From JBBDYH01 sp040901795 (lineage in GTDB: Bacteria > Planctomycetota > Planctomycetia > Pirellulales > JALHPA01), in contig JBBDYH010000169.1 in NCBI GenBank assembly GCA_040901795.1, positions 1 through 11,160 of the forward strand: a DNA stretch of 11,160 nt, in the 5' to 3' direction. This document shows positions 1 through 6,755 of this stretch, one piece after another. A program made the translations under genes and the position numbers. The stretch's first letter is position 1, and each line of letters starts with the position of its first letter. The notes under the pieces are model-generated. The model was given only the letters and a program-made list of their open reading frames with translations. It searched no databases and was not told the DNA's origin.

Positions 1-112
1 AGTCTCCCAGTCTCCCAGTCTCCCAGTCTCCCAGTCTCCTTGTCTCCTTGTCTCCTTGTCTCCTTGTCTCCTTATCTCCTTGTCTCCTTGTCTCCTTGTC
101 TCCTTGTCTCCC
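1..112. repeat. 8-nt tandem repeat tract (AGTCTCCC / TGTCTCCT)
   Basis: Fourteen consecutive 8-nt units run from the window edge: four AGTCTCCC, one AGTCTCCT, then TGTCTCCT units with one TATCTCCT variant, ending in TGTCTCCC. It may continue beyond the left edge. The unit is not a multiple of three, but all frames stay open, so it creates an artificial Ser/Pro/Leu/Val-rich extension upstream of the next gene. The same motif reappears in reverse complement at 1011-1041, after that gene. Confidence 0.95.
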
Positions 113-182
113 CGTCCGCTCCCTTTTACAATCCCTTGGTTTGCACCGACGCTTCTCTCTCGTCCCTTCAAGGAAGTGCCCC

Positions 183-965
183 ATGTTGTCGCGGAAGCCG
201 ATCTTTCCGCACGTGATCGAGATGAACCATCAGGCGGGCCAGCGCTTGGGGTGCAATGTGTATTTGCTGTACGATGCGAGCGATTGGATTCTCATTGACG
301 TGGGCTTTGAGGACTCGGTGGACGAGATCGTCGATCTTATCCGCCAACTCGACTTCCCCTTATCGAGCTGCAAGCTGATCGTCGCCACGCACGCCGACGT
401 GGATCATATCCAAGGCCTGGCCAAGCTGAAGCAGATCCTCAAATGCCCAGTCGCCGGTCACCCGCTGGCGGCCGAACCTTTGGCGACGGGGGACAAGATC
501 AAAACGTTCGCGGAAATCGGCGCCCAGAACATCCATCTGGAAATGCCGCCGGTCAAGTTGGACCAGTTTATTGACGAGGACGACGTGCTCGAAGTCGGCG
601 GCCTGCGAGTGCAGGTTTGGCACACGCCGGGGCACACCGACAGCCAACTTTCGTTTCGCTTGAACAACTTGCTGTTGAGCGGCGACAACATCTACCGCGA
701 CGGTTGTGTGGGCGCCATTGACGCCCATCACGGCAGCGACATACCGGCGTTTCTCAAATCGCTCCGCCGCATCCGCACGAGCGACGTCGAATGGCTGCTC
801 CCCAGCCACGGGCCGATCTTTCGCAAGGACAACGCACTGCTCGACCAGACGATCCAGCGATTGGAATCGTATCTGCACATGGCCGACTGGGGCACGTGTG
901 CTGTCGACTGGCCGCTGATGGACGAGTGGGAGCGGGAGTTGGCGGAAGGGAAGATGCCGGAGTAG
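183..965 (+). CDS. Metallo-beta-lactamase-fold hydrolase (glyoxalase II-like)
   Basis: A 260-residue cytoplasmic protein with no signal peptide. It shows the MBL-fold motifs in order: THADVDH (69-75), TPGH with His151, SGDNIY with Asp168 as the bridging ligand, and PSHG with His209. These ligands bind one or two metals in hydrolases such as glyoxalase II; the substrate here cannot be named. The second His of the canonical THxHxDH motif is Asp72, a variant that could change metal-site 1. The ATG at 183 is chosen because AAGGAAG (170-176) sits at ribosome-binding distance and homology-like sequence starts there. The same frame is open back to 48, but that part is translated tandem repeat. The stop codon lies inside the next repeat tract. 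The gene stands alone, flanked by inverted repeat tracts, so no pathway can be read from context. Confidence 0.88.
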   Translation: MLSRKPIFPHVIEMNHQAGQRLGCNVYLLYDASDWILIDVGFEDSVDEIVDLIRQLDFPLSSCKLIVATHADVDHIQGLAKLKQILKCPVAGHPLAAEPLATGDKIKTFAEIGAQNIHLEMPPVKLDQFIDEDDVLEVGGLRVQVWHTPGHTDSQLSFRLNNLLLSGDNIYRDGCVGAIDAHHGSDIPAFLKSLRRIRTSDVEWLLPSHGPIFRKDNALLDQTIQRLESYLHMADWGTCAVDWPLMDEWERELAEGKMPE

Positions 966-991
966 GGTTCAGGGTTCGGGGTTCAGAGTTC
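964..991. repeat. 7-nt tandem repeat (AGGGTTC)
   Basis: Four 7-nt units (AGGGTTC, AGGGTTC, GGGGTTC, AGAGTTC) begin within the stop codon of the MBL-fold gene. The G-rich, telomere-like unit resembles simple sequence found between genes in planctomycete genomes (recollection, not checked). The overlap with the stop shows that the tract starts right at the coding boundary. Confidence 0.85.
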
Positions 992-1010
992 GGGACAAGA
1001 CACCGAGACC

Positions 1011-1041
1011 GGGAGACTGGGAGAGGGGGAGACTGGGAGAG
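1011..1041. repeat. Two copies of GGGAGACTGGGAGAG, inverted relative to the 1-112 tract
   Basis: The 15-nt string GGGAGACTGGGAGAG occurs at 1011-1025 and again at 1027-1041. Its first 14 nt are the exact reverse complement of sequence in the tract at 1-32. The MBL-fold gene is therefore bracketed by the same simple repeat in opposite orientations. The rest of the gap to 1199 holds no gene. It contains a T10 run at 1169-1178 without a convincing adjoining hairpin. Confidence 0.85.
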
Positions 1042-1199
1042 GAAGAGGCGCTGGCGGGGATCCAGAGCCGTGGCGAGATCTCAAGCGCGCTCCAAGCCAT
1101 GGCCTGCATTCGGCCGAGGATGATTTTCATGGCTCTGTGAAGAACGAGCCTATTTCACCTGCCTTGGATTTTTTTTTTGGAAATTGGAACTGCAATCTC

Positions 1200-1227
1200 T
1201 TGACAGGATCGTTTATACTTGTAGATT
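1200..1227 (+). promoter_or_regulatory. Sigma70-type promoter of the blaI-M56 operon
   Basis: A perfect -35 box TTGACA (1200-1205) is followed after 16 nt by TAGATT (1222-1227), a 4/6 match to the -10 consensus. Initiation near 1234 would leave a short leader before the ATG at 1263. An AT-rich stretch with ten T residues (1169-1178) lies just upstream and might act like an UP element. The boxes are visible; activity is inferred. Confidence 0.6.
1214..1225. promoter_or_regulatory. Candidate BlaI operator (TATAC-TT-GTAGA dyad)
   Basis: The dyad TATACTTGTAGA is symmetric at four of five arm positions around TT (TxTAC..GTAxA). Known BlaI/MecI operators are built from TACA/TGTA half-sites, and TACTTGTA fits this with one mismatch. 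It overlaps the -10 box of the promoter immediately upstream of the repressor gene, the position expected for autorepression. The site is short and could arise by chance. Confidence 0.4.
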
Positions 1228-1262
1228 TATGGCGATAGAGGATCCAATCTGGAGTTGAATCG

Positions 1263-1673
1263 ATGCAATTCGGTCGCATGCAATTGCGGATCATGCAGGT
1301 GTTATGGGAGCGCGGACGCGCGGACGCCCGCGAGATTACCGAGGCGCTTAACGAGACGCTGCCCGTGGCGCATAGCACGGTGCAAACGCTGCTGCGGCAG
1401 CTCGAAGCCAAGGGGGCGGTCGGGCATGATGCCGAGGGGCGGACGTTTGTCTTTTACGCGAAGCTGAGGCAAGACCGGGCACAGCGCACCGCGGTTCGCA
1501 ATCTGGTCGAGCGCGTGTTCGGCGGCGACGTGGGCGGGCTGGTTGCGCATCTGCTGCACCACGAGAGGATGTCGCCGGAGGAGTTGAAGAAGTTACGCCG
1601 CGTGATCGACGAGCAGCGCGGGCGCGAGGCATCCAAACCACCAAGCGGCTCGACCGGAGGGGAAAAGCCATGA
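1263..1673 (+). CDS. BlaI/MecI/CopY-family transcriptional repressor
   Basis: A 136-residue winged-helix repressor. Residues 5-68 match the family pattern: a MQVLWERG-like first helix, a recognition region (STVQTLLRQLEAKGAV, 38-53), then the wing with FVFYA (62-66). Residues 70-115 form the helical dimerisation region, where family members are cut by their M56 partner. The 20-residue tail is charged and Pro/Gly-rich. GGAG at 1251-1254 lies 8 nt before the ATG and fixes the start. The stop overlaps the next ATG in the tetranucleotide ATGA, so the M56 gene is probably translationally coupled. By family knowledge the dimer represses its own operon and perhaps distant targets, until proteolysis by the membrane partner. 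No beta-lactamase or PBP2a gene is nearby, so the regulon is unknown. Confidence 0.9.
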   Translation: MQFGRMQLRIMQVLWERGRADAREITEALNETLPVAHSTVQTLLRQLEAKGAVGHDAEGRTFVFYAKLRQDRAQRTAVRNLVERVFGGDVGGLVAHLLHHERMSPEELKKLRRVIDEQRGREASKPPSGSTGGEKP

Positions 1674-4600
1674 CCTGGGACCAAATCGTCCATCGTCTCG
1701 CGACAGCATCGTCGCCCTGGGAGATCGCGGCCAATGTGCTCTTGCAAACGACGCTCATCTTGGCGGCGGGGCTGGTCGCCGGTCGTTTGAGCAGATCGGG
1801 CGGCGCCGCCTTACAGTCGTTGGTCTATCGCACGACGCTAGTCGCCGTTCTTCTGTGTCCGCTGCTCGCCTTTGGTTTGAATGCGACGGGTTTTGACCGG
1901 CTGGTTTTGGACATCGAGCCGTACTTTCAGCCGGAGGGGCCCGATCCGCAGATCGCGGTCAAGTCGACGGCTACGCGCGAGACAGTCGAGTCGTCATCGT
2001 TCGATCTACCACTGCCGCCGCAAGTCGATGCGAACACTGAACCGGCCGCTGCTGAGCCGGAACAAACCGCGTCGCTCTCAATGCCGCAGAGCAGTCACGT
2101 AGAGCTAACATCACCGCCACCTTACGAACAATCGCCAGCTGCTCCGGCGCCAGTGATGGAGGAGGCGCCGCAGCAAGTCGAACTGGCAAGCAACAATACG
2201 GCGGTTGCTGTGGCACTATTGGCTGCCGCGACGTGGATTTTCCTGTCGGTTTATTTGCTGGTTCGCCTGGCAATTGCCCAATTGCGGACCGTCCGGCTGC
2301 GGCGGATGGCGATTCCCGTCGATCCCGCGGAGGCGGCGCTCTGCCGTCAGCTTGCCGCCGACTTTCAGGTCCGGCCGCCCGAAGTGCTGCGTGCGCCGTT
2401 TCTGTCGGGCGCTTGCCTGATCGGGTATTGGCGGCCGGCGGTGCTGCTTCCCGACGCCGATGATACACCGCTGCGGCAGGCGCTGATGCATGAGTTGGCG
2501 CACTTGTCGCGACACGATTGCCTGTGGAACCTGCTGCGCCAGTTGGCGACGGCGCTTTTTCCCGTGCAGCCGCTGGTGTGGCTGTTGGCTCGGCGCATTG
2601 CGCAGACGGCCGAAGAGGTGTGCGACGATTTCGTCGTGCAGCACGGGGCCGACCGGTGCAACTACGCCGAGCTTCTTGTGGACCTTGCCAGCCGCAACAT
2701 GGCGCCCCCGCTGCCGGCGGGCGTGGGCATGATCTCGTTCCGTTCGCTCTCCGCGCGGCGGATCGCCCGCATTCTGGATGCTTCGCGCTCGCTTTCGACG
2801 CGCGTGGGCGGCGGTACGATTACCGCCACCCTGCTGATCGCCGTGGCGGCGACATTGCTCACGGCATCACTCGGGGTCGGCGCTGGCGAAGCGGAAGCCA
2901 TTGAGGAGCAGGACGCTCAGGGCCAACAGCAGAACGAGGAGCCTGGCGCGGGTAGCGATGCGTCGACGGATGCTGGAACGAAAAACGCCCTCACGATCCG
3001 AGGCAAAGGCGTGGAGCGCGAGATGCTGGTGAGGGGCCGGGTTGTCGACGCCGATGGCAGGGCCGCGCGAGAGTGCGAGCTGGGCGTGAATGTCAACGAA
3101 GGTTACATTAGCCGAGCTTTGTCGCCCAAGCTCGACGGCCATCGATTCGAGGTCTGGGTTCCGATTGGCCGCTCGGTCGGGTCCTCTCTGGAGCTGTTCG
3201 CCAGCAGCAAGGACGGACAACAGCGTGGTCTGCGACGAATTCCCACCTGGGGACTGCGGCAGGCGGCGATTGAGGGAATCGACCTGGTGCTGGCCAGAGC
3301 GAGTCGCACGGTGCTTGTGTACGTGACGAAGGACGGAACTCCCGTGGCGAAGGCGCAGGTGACCGCCGCTCTTGAGGGAAACACTCTTCGTAGCGAAACC
3401 AATGCCGAAGGGAAGGCCCGGTTTCACCTCATGGCGAATGAACGGTTCAGCCAGTTGACGGCATGGACCCAAGATTTCCAAGTCGGCGGTTATGACTTTT
3501 ACCGCAAGCCCTACCGCGATCCGCTCGCCAACCTGTTCAGAATTGAATTGGAAGACTGCCGCGATCAAGCAATCCGCTTCGTCGATGCCAACGACGGATC
3601 CCCGATTCCCGGCGTGAAGTTCGCGCTGACGATCGGAACCGGGCCGCCAAACTACAACTTTCCGGGAAACTGGCAGACGCTTCCGCAATCCAAGATGACC
3701 ACGAACGACAAAGGGGAAGTGACTTATCGCTGGTTTCCCGATTGGACACAGCACGCCGTGGAAATACACCTCCTCGATCGACGGTGGGCCAAGGCCGAGT
3801 CGGACGACGTGACGAAGGCTGACGACCGGGCATTGGTCGTGAAGTTGAAGCCGCGTGTCGAGCGCAAGCCGCTCATCGGAAAAGTCGCCTCCGAAAGCGT
3901 CGACGTGGGTGGCCTTCTTGTACTGCTCCAAACCTTTCAGGGTGAGGAAGAAAACCATAGCGACCGCGCGTATGCGATCACCGAGCATGATGGGAGTTTC
4001 ACGGCCGATTGTCTTCCGGGAGCGACCTACTGGGTGTGCATCGCGGACGAACGCTATGTCAGCAAAATCATCGACCTGATTCCTTACGAGCCGGAGACCG
4101 GCAAGTCGAATGTCGCGATGCTGCAGGTTTCGGAAGGCGAACCGGTCGAGATACGCGTCACGTTTGGGCCGAGTCGCCAGCCGATGCGAAACCAGTGGGT
4201 TCACTTGCGCGCCCCGCACGAGTACACTTGGCAGGAGAATGGCGAAACAAGACGTGGAAACAGCGGAAGGCAATGGGGAGTATCGACGGACGCGAATGGG
4301 ATCGCGCGGGCTTGGGCGCTCGCGGGATCGGAGTTGAAAGCCAGCGTCAACGCCGGCGAATGGCGATCGCCCGATCAAAACGTCACCGTCCAGGCGGGTG
4401 AGGTGACGAAGATCGAATTTCATCGCCAGATCACGATCGCACGCGAGGTGACAGGGCAATTGATTCCGCCGCCCGGACTGGAAGTCGACCTGGCACGGGC
4501 AGAGATCGTATTGGGATCGGTCGATGGACAGGCCGACGAGCGGCAGACGACCGAGAGTGACGCAAGGGGTCGCTTTACGTTCAAGACCAAGGCCCTGCAG

Positions 4601-5809
4601 GTCGGCATTTTCGCCTACACCGCCGACGGAAAGGCGTTTGGAATCGCTACGCCGCAAGATGCCACAGCCCCGATCGAGGTCCAGCTCGAGCCGACGGTAG
4701 ATCTGCACGGCCAGCTACTTGGCAAGGACGACAAGCCGCTCGTCGGACATGCGGTACGCGTCGAGCCGCACGTCAGCGCCAAAGAGAGGCGCAAGGACGT
4801 GTCATTCGGCACAAGTTTCGTCGCCAAGACGTTCGAAACGAAAACCGACAGCCAAGGCAACTACACGCTGAAAGGCCTTCCGACCGAGCTTGCCATGACG
4901 GTGCGCGCCGATTCGATCGACGGATCCGAGTATGACACGCACCTGGAGGAGGTCTTTCTGAACGTCGGTGAGGAGCGGCGGCGGATGGTGAGCCGGCTGG
5001 GAGACACGCGTGCCGATGTCGATCAATCCCTCGCCGAGCAATACGAAAGCTTGCTGCGCGACGCGACGCTCGGCGGCTTTCGCATGATGGTGCTCGTTTT
5101 CGAGTCGACGGCAAGCGATTTCGTCAACGCGAACCTGCTCGACTACGACCGAACGAAAGAGGTCGGTTTCTTCATGCATTTGGAAATCGGCGAGGATGAC
5201 CTGGCCGACGCGGCTGCTGCCCAATTCGTCAAGACGAAGCAATGGCCGAGCCCCAGACCCCGCACGGTCTTTGCGTGTGCGCTCGACGCAGCGGGGAGGG
5301 AGTTGGGGCGAATCGAGCTCGATATCACGGAAGGGGACGCAACCCGCAAAGCCGAGAATTTCATCAAGAAGTACGCCCCGACCCCCGCCGACGCGCAGGA
5401 GAAGTGGGACGCCGCGTTCGCCGAAGCCAAACGGAGCCAACGCAAAGTGTGGGCTCGCGTCAGTCAGCGTTACTGCGGCCCATGCCTCGTCATGTCTCGC
5501 TGGCTGGACGACAACCGCAAGCTGCTGGAGCGGGATTATGTGCTCTTGAAGATTGATAACGTGCGCGACGAGCACGGCCAGGAACTTGCCCAGCGGATCG
5601 TGAGTAACCGAAGCGATTTCAGCATACCGTTCAGCGCAGTTTTCGACACAGACGAGAACGTGCTGATCGACAGTGAAGGTCCGATCGGCAACATCGGTCA
5701 TCCCTCGGGCTACGAGGGCCGCCGCCATCTGAAGAAAATGTTCAGCGACACGCGTTCGAATCTGTCACTCGAACAGATTGAGCAAATTGTCAATACATTG
5801 GATGAATAA
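1670..5809 (+). CDS. BlaR1-like M56 membrane peptidase with beta-sandwich-repeat and thioredoxin ectodomain
   Basis: A 1379-residue membrane protein, over twice the usual BlaR1/MecR1 length (~600). Hydrophobic segments lie at about 19-38, 51-70, 177-204 and 383-402. The cytoplasmic zinc protease lies between the third and fourth, with HELAH at 274-278 and EEVCDD at 315-320 (Glu315 likely third ligand). The TM2-TM3 loop (71-176) is long and Pro/Glu/Gln-rich. After TM4 comes a ~975-residue ectodomain. About seven carboxypeptidase-regulatory-like beta-sandwich repeats begin near 452, 546, 633, 734, 825, 925 and 1011, several with a T-x-x-D/N-x-x-G-x-x-x-F/Y hallmark. A Trx-like stretch without CxxC (~1090-1240) and a thioredoxin domain (1243-1379) with C1269-G-P-C1272 and a later IPFSAVFD cis-Pro-type motif follow. 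No SxxK penicillin-binding sensor is seen. It should cleave the upstream BlaI when the ectodomain is triggered; the signal is unknown. Confidence 0.88.
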   Translation: MTWDQIVHRLATASSPWEIAANVLLQTTLILAAGLVAGRLSRSGGAALQSLVYRTTLVAVLLCPLLAFGLNATGFDRLVLDIEPYFQPEGPDPQIAVKSTATRETVESSSFDLPLPPQVDANTEPAAAEPEQTASLSMPQSSHVELTSPPPYEQSPAAPAPVMEEAPQQVELASNNTAVAVALLAAATWIFLSVYLLVRLAIAQLRTVRLRRMAIPVDPAEAALCRQLAADFQVRPPEVLRAPFLSGACLIGYWRPAVLLPDADDTPLRQALMHELAHLSRHDCLWNLLRQLATALFPVQPLVWLLARRIAQTAEEVCDDFVVQHGADRCNYAELLVDLASRNMAPPLPAGVGMISFRSLSARRIARILDASRSLSTRVGGGTITATLLIAVAATLLTASLGVGAGEAEAIEEQDAQGQQQNEEPGAGSDASTDAGTKNALTIRGKGVEREMLVRGRVVDADGRAARECELGVNVNEGYISRALSPKLDGHRFEVWVPIGRSVGSSLELFASSKDGQQRGLRRIPTWGLRQAAIEGIDLVLARASRTVLVYVTKDGTPVAKAQVTAALEGNTLRSETNAEGKARFHLMANERFSQLTAWTQDFQVGGYDFYRKPYRDPLANLFRIELEDCRDQAIRFVDANDGSPIPGVKFALTIGTGPPNYNFPGNWQTLPQSKMTTNDKGEVTYRWFPDWTQHAVEIHLLDRRWAKAESDDVTKADDRALVVKLKPRVERKPLIGKVASESVDVGGLLVLLQTFQGEEENHSDRAYAITEHDGSFTADCLPGATYWVCIADERYVSKIIDLIPYEPETGKSNVAMLQVSEGEPVEIRVTFGPSRQPMRNQWVHLRAPHEYTWQENGETRRGNSGRQWGVSTDANGIARAWALAGSELKASVNAGEWRSPDQNVTVQAGEVTKIEFHRQITIAREVTGQLIPPPGLEVDLARAEIVLGSVDGQADERQTTESDARGRFTFKTKALQVGIFAYTADGKAFGIATPQDATAPIEVQLEPTVDLHGQLLGKDDKPLVGHAVRVEPHVSAKERRKDVSFGTSFVAKTFETKTDSQGNYTLKGLPTELAMTVRADSIDGSEYDTHLEEVFLNVGEERRRMVSRLGDTRADVDQSLAEQYESLLRDATLGGFRMMVLVFESTASDFVNANLLDYDRTKEVGFFMHLEIGEDDLADAAAAQFVKTKQWPSPRPRTVFACALDAAGRELGRIELDITEGDATRKAENFIKKYAPTPADAQEKWDAAFAEAKRSQRKVWARVSQRYCGPCLVMSRWLDDNRKLLERDYVLLKIDNVRDEHGQELAQRIVSNRSDFSIPFSAVFDTDENVLIDSEGPIGNIGHPSGYEGRRHLKKMFSDTRSNLSLEQIEQIVNTLDE

Positions 5810-6072
5810 ACCCAATAGCCAAATTGCTATGGCTCCCGTGTTGTCGGTGCGACATGCCGTCCGGTGGTAAAACGTGCCGGATATTCCCTCAATGACGGGT
5901 GTAGCGGTTGCCGATGCACCTAGTACGAGCCGGCCGGCGCGTAATGCTCCCGCAAGCGTTGCGCTAAGGCCCTTGCTAGCAGCAATCCGGCTCGACCCAG
6001 TTCGTCCCGAAGTCGCCGATCGTTCGATCGCCAGCGGCTTCGGCACGTTCGTCGAATCTAAGGGGGGTCTTT
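5810..6072. other. Intergenic region, no gene seen
   Basis: This 263-nt gap contains only weak structure. ATAGC (5815-5819) and GCTAT (5826-5830) form a 5-bp hairpin just after the M56 stop, without a T tract, so it is a poor terminator. CGATCG occurs twice, separated by TT (6017-6030). I see no clear promoter boxes for the downstream gene, although its ribosome-binding site at 6060-6067 is strong. Open frames here look non-coding. Confidence 0.5.
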
Positions 6073-6576
6073 ATGCTTCGTCAGACGATGCTGACTCTTG
6101 GCTGCGCCCTCGGCGTGTCCGTGGGCGGCCTGTTCAACGTGGCCCGTGCGCAAGATGAATCCGAGGAGATGACGCCGACCTCGACACCGGCGATTCCAGT
6201 CGCCACGTCAACCGGGCTGCCGGTTTCGGCATACGGCGGGGCGCCGATTCCGATTGGTTACCAGAGTGCCGCTGGTTCCATGGCCTATGGCCGCCAGTGG
6301 GTTCATACCTACGGCACCCAGGACTGGGAACGGTTTTACCATTACCCGTACGTGTTCTACCCGCAGAATTTCTGGGGCAGCGAGTACTACCGCAGCTCGG
6401 AAAGCTTGTACCACCGCTATCCAAATGAGATGCGGATTCCGGTGTACAACAAGCAGTGGCACAATTACTATCCCGAAGCGGCCAATTGGGATCGCAACAT
6501 CACGGGTCGGTATAAGGCTCCGCCGACGGGTGGGCGGTACCATATGGGGCATCACTTTATCCTGGATACGTTCTAG
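6073..6576 (+). CDS. Secreted Tyr/Trp-rich protein of unknown function
   Basis: A 167-residue precursor with a classical Sec signal peptide: basic start (MLR), hydrophobic core to about residue 22, and ARA just before Gln27. The mature part begins with a low-complexity Thr/Pro/Ala linker (about 30-70). It then becomes very rich in Tyr, Trp, His and Asn, with HYPYVFYPQNFWG, YHRYPNEMRIPVYNK and a C-terminal GHHFILDTF motif. AAGGGGGG (6060-6067) stands 5 nt before the ATG. I recall similar planctomycete proteins ending in a GHHF-LD-F pattern, some labelled calmodulin-binding without clear basis. I do not recognise a function. Aromatic richness and export suggest a cell-envelope or surface role. 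It is convergent with the M20 gene and separated from it by repeats. Confidence 0.8.
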   Translation: MLRQTMLTLGCALGVSVGGLFNVARAQDESEEMTPTSTPAIPVATSTGLPVSAYGGAPIPIGYQSAAGSMAYGRQWVHTYGTQDWERFYHYPYVFYPQNFWGSEYYRSSESLYHRYPNEMRIPVYNKQWHNYYPEAANWDRNITGRYKAPPTGGRYHMGHHFILDTF

Positions 6577-6584
6577 AGGCACTG

Positions 6585-6629
6585 GGTGTCTGGTGCCCTG
6601 GTGTCTGGTGGCCTGGGGTCTGATGTCCT
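6585..6629. repeat. 15-nt tandem repeat (GGTGTCTGGTGCCCT)
   Basis: Three adjacent 15-nt units are visible: GGTGTCTGGTGCCCT, GGTGTCTGGTGGCCT and the degenerate GGGGTCTGATGTCCT. A still more decayed unit may follow to about 6644. The tract begins 8 nt after the stop of the secreted-protein gene and lies in the convergent gap. Confidence 0.8.
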
Positions 6630-6670
6630 TGTAGCTAGTGCCCCTAGTGTTTGGCTTACCCCTCCCCCAG

Positions 6671-6691
6671 CCCCTCCCTAAGAGGGAGGGG
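6671..6691. repeat. Perfect hairpin, copy 1 (CCCCTCCCT / AGGGAGGGG)
   Basis: A 9-bp perfect stem encloses the 3-nt loop AAG. It lies between convergent genes and could stop transcription from either side, although neither flank has a long T run. A near-identical copy follows 58 nt downstream, so a dispersed repeat is equally likely. Confidence 0.8.
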
Positions 6692-6728
6692 GTTCGCAGT
6701 GGCCTGGGGCTCGGTTTCGCTCCCCTAG

Positions 6729-6749
6729 CCCCTCCCTGAGAGGGAGGGG
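6729..6749. repeat. Perfect hairpin, copy 2 (CCCCTCCCT / AGGGAGGGG)
   Basis: Same 9-bp arms as the copy at 6671-6691, with loop GAG instead of AAG. The flanking CTCCCC(C/T)AG is also shared, so the repeat unit is longer than the stem. It ends 6 nt before the stop codon of the minus-strand M20 gene and would form in that gene's mRNA tail. Confidence 0.8.
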
Positions 6750-6755
6750 AACGCG

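Noticed and set aside
1..112. CRISPR-like array
   Set aside because: The units are 8 nt and contiguous, with no spacers. None of the other repeat clusters has regular unique spacers either.
48..182. In-frame N-terminal extension of the MBL-fold protein
   Set aside because: It is the translation of the 8-nt tandem repeat plus low-complexity sequence. A proper ribosome-binding site and ATG lie at 170-185.
2867..4708. A 613-codon open frame on the minus strand
   Set aside because: It lies wholly inside the M56 gene, has no recognisable domain, and its composition is that expected of an antisense frame in GC-rich DNA.
5815..5830. Terminator after the M56 gene
   Set aside because: The stem is only 5 bp and there is no T tract.
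5874..6158. A 94-codon open frame upstream of and overlapping the secreted-protein gene
   Set aside because: Low-complexity Ala/Arg/Ser/Pro composition, no ribosome-binding site, and it overlaps a clear signal peptide in another frame.
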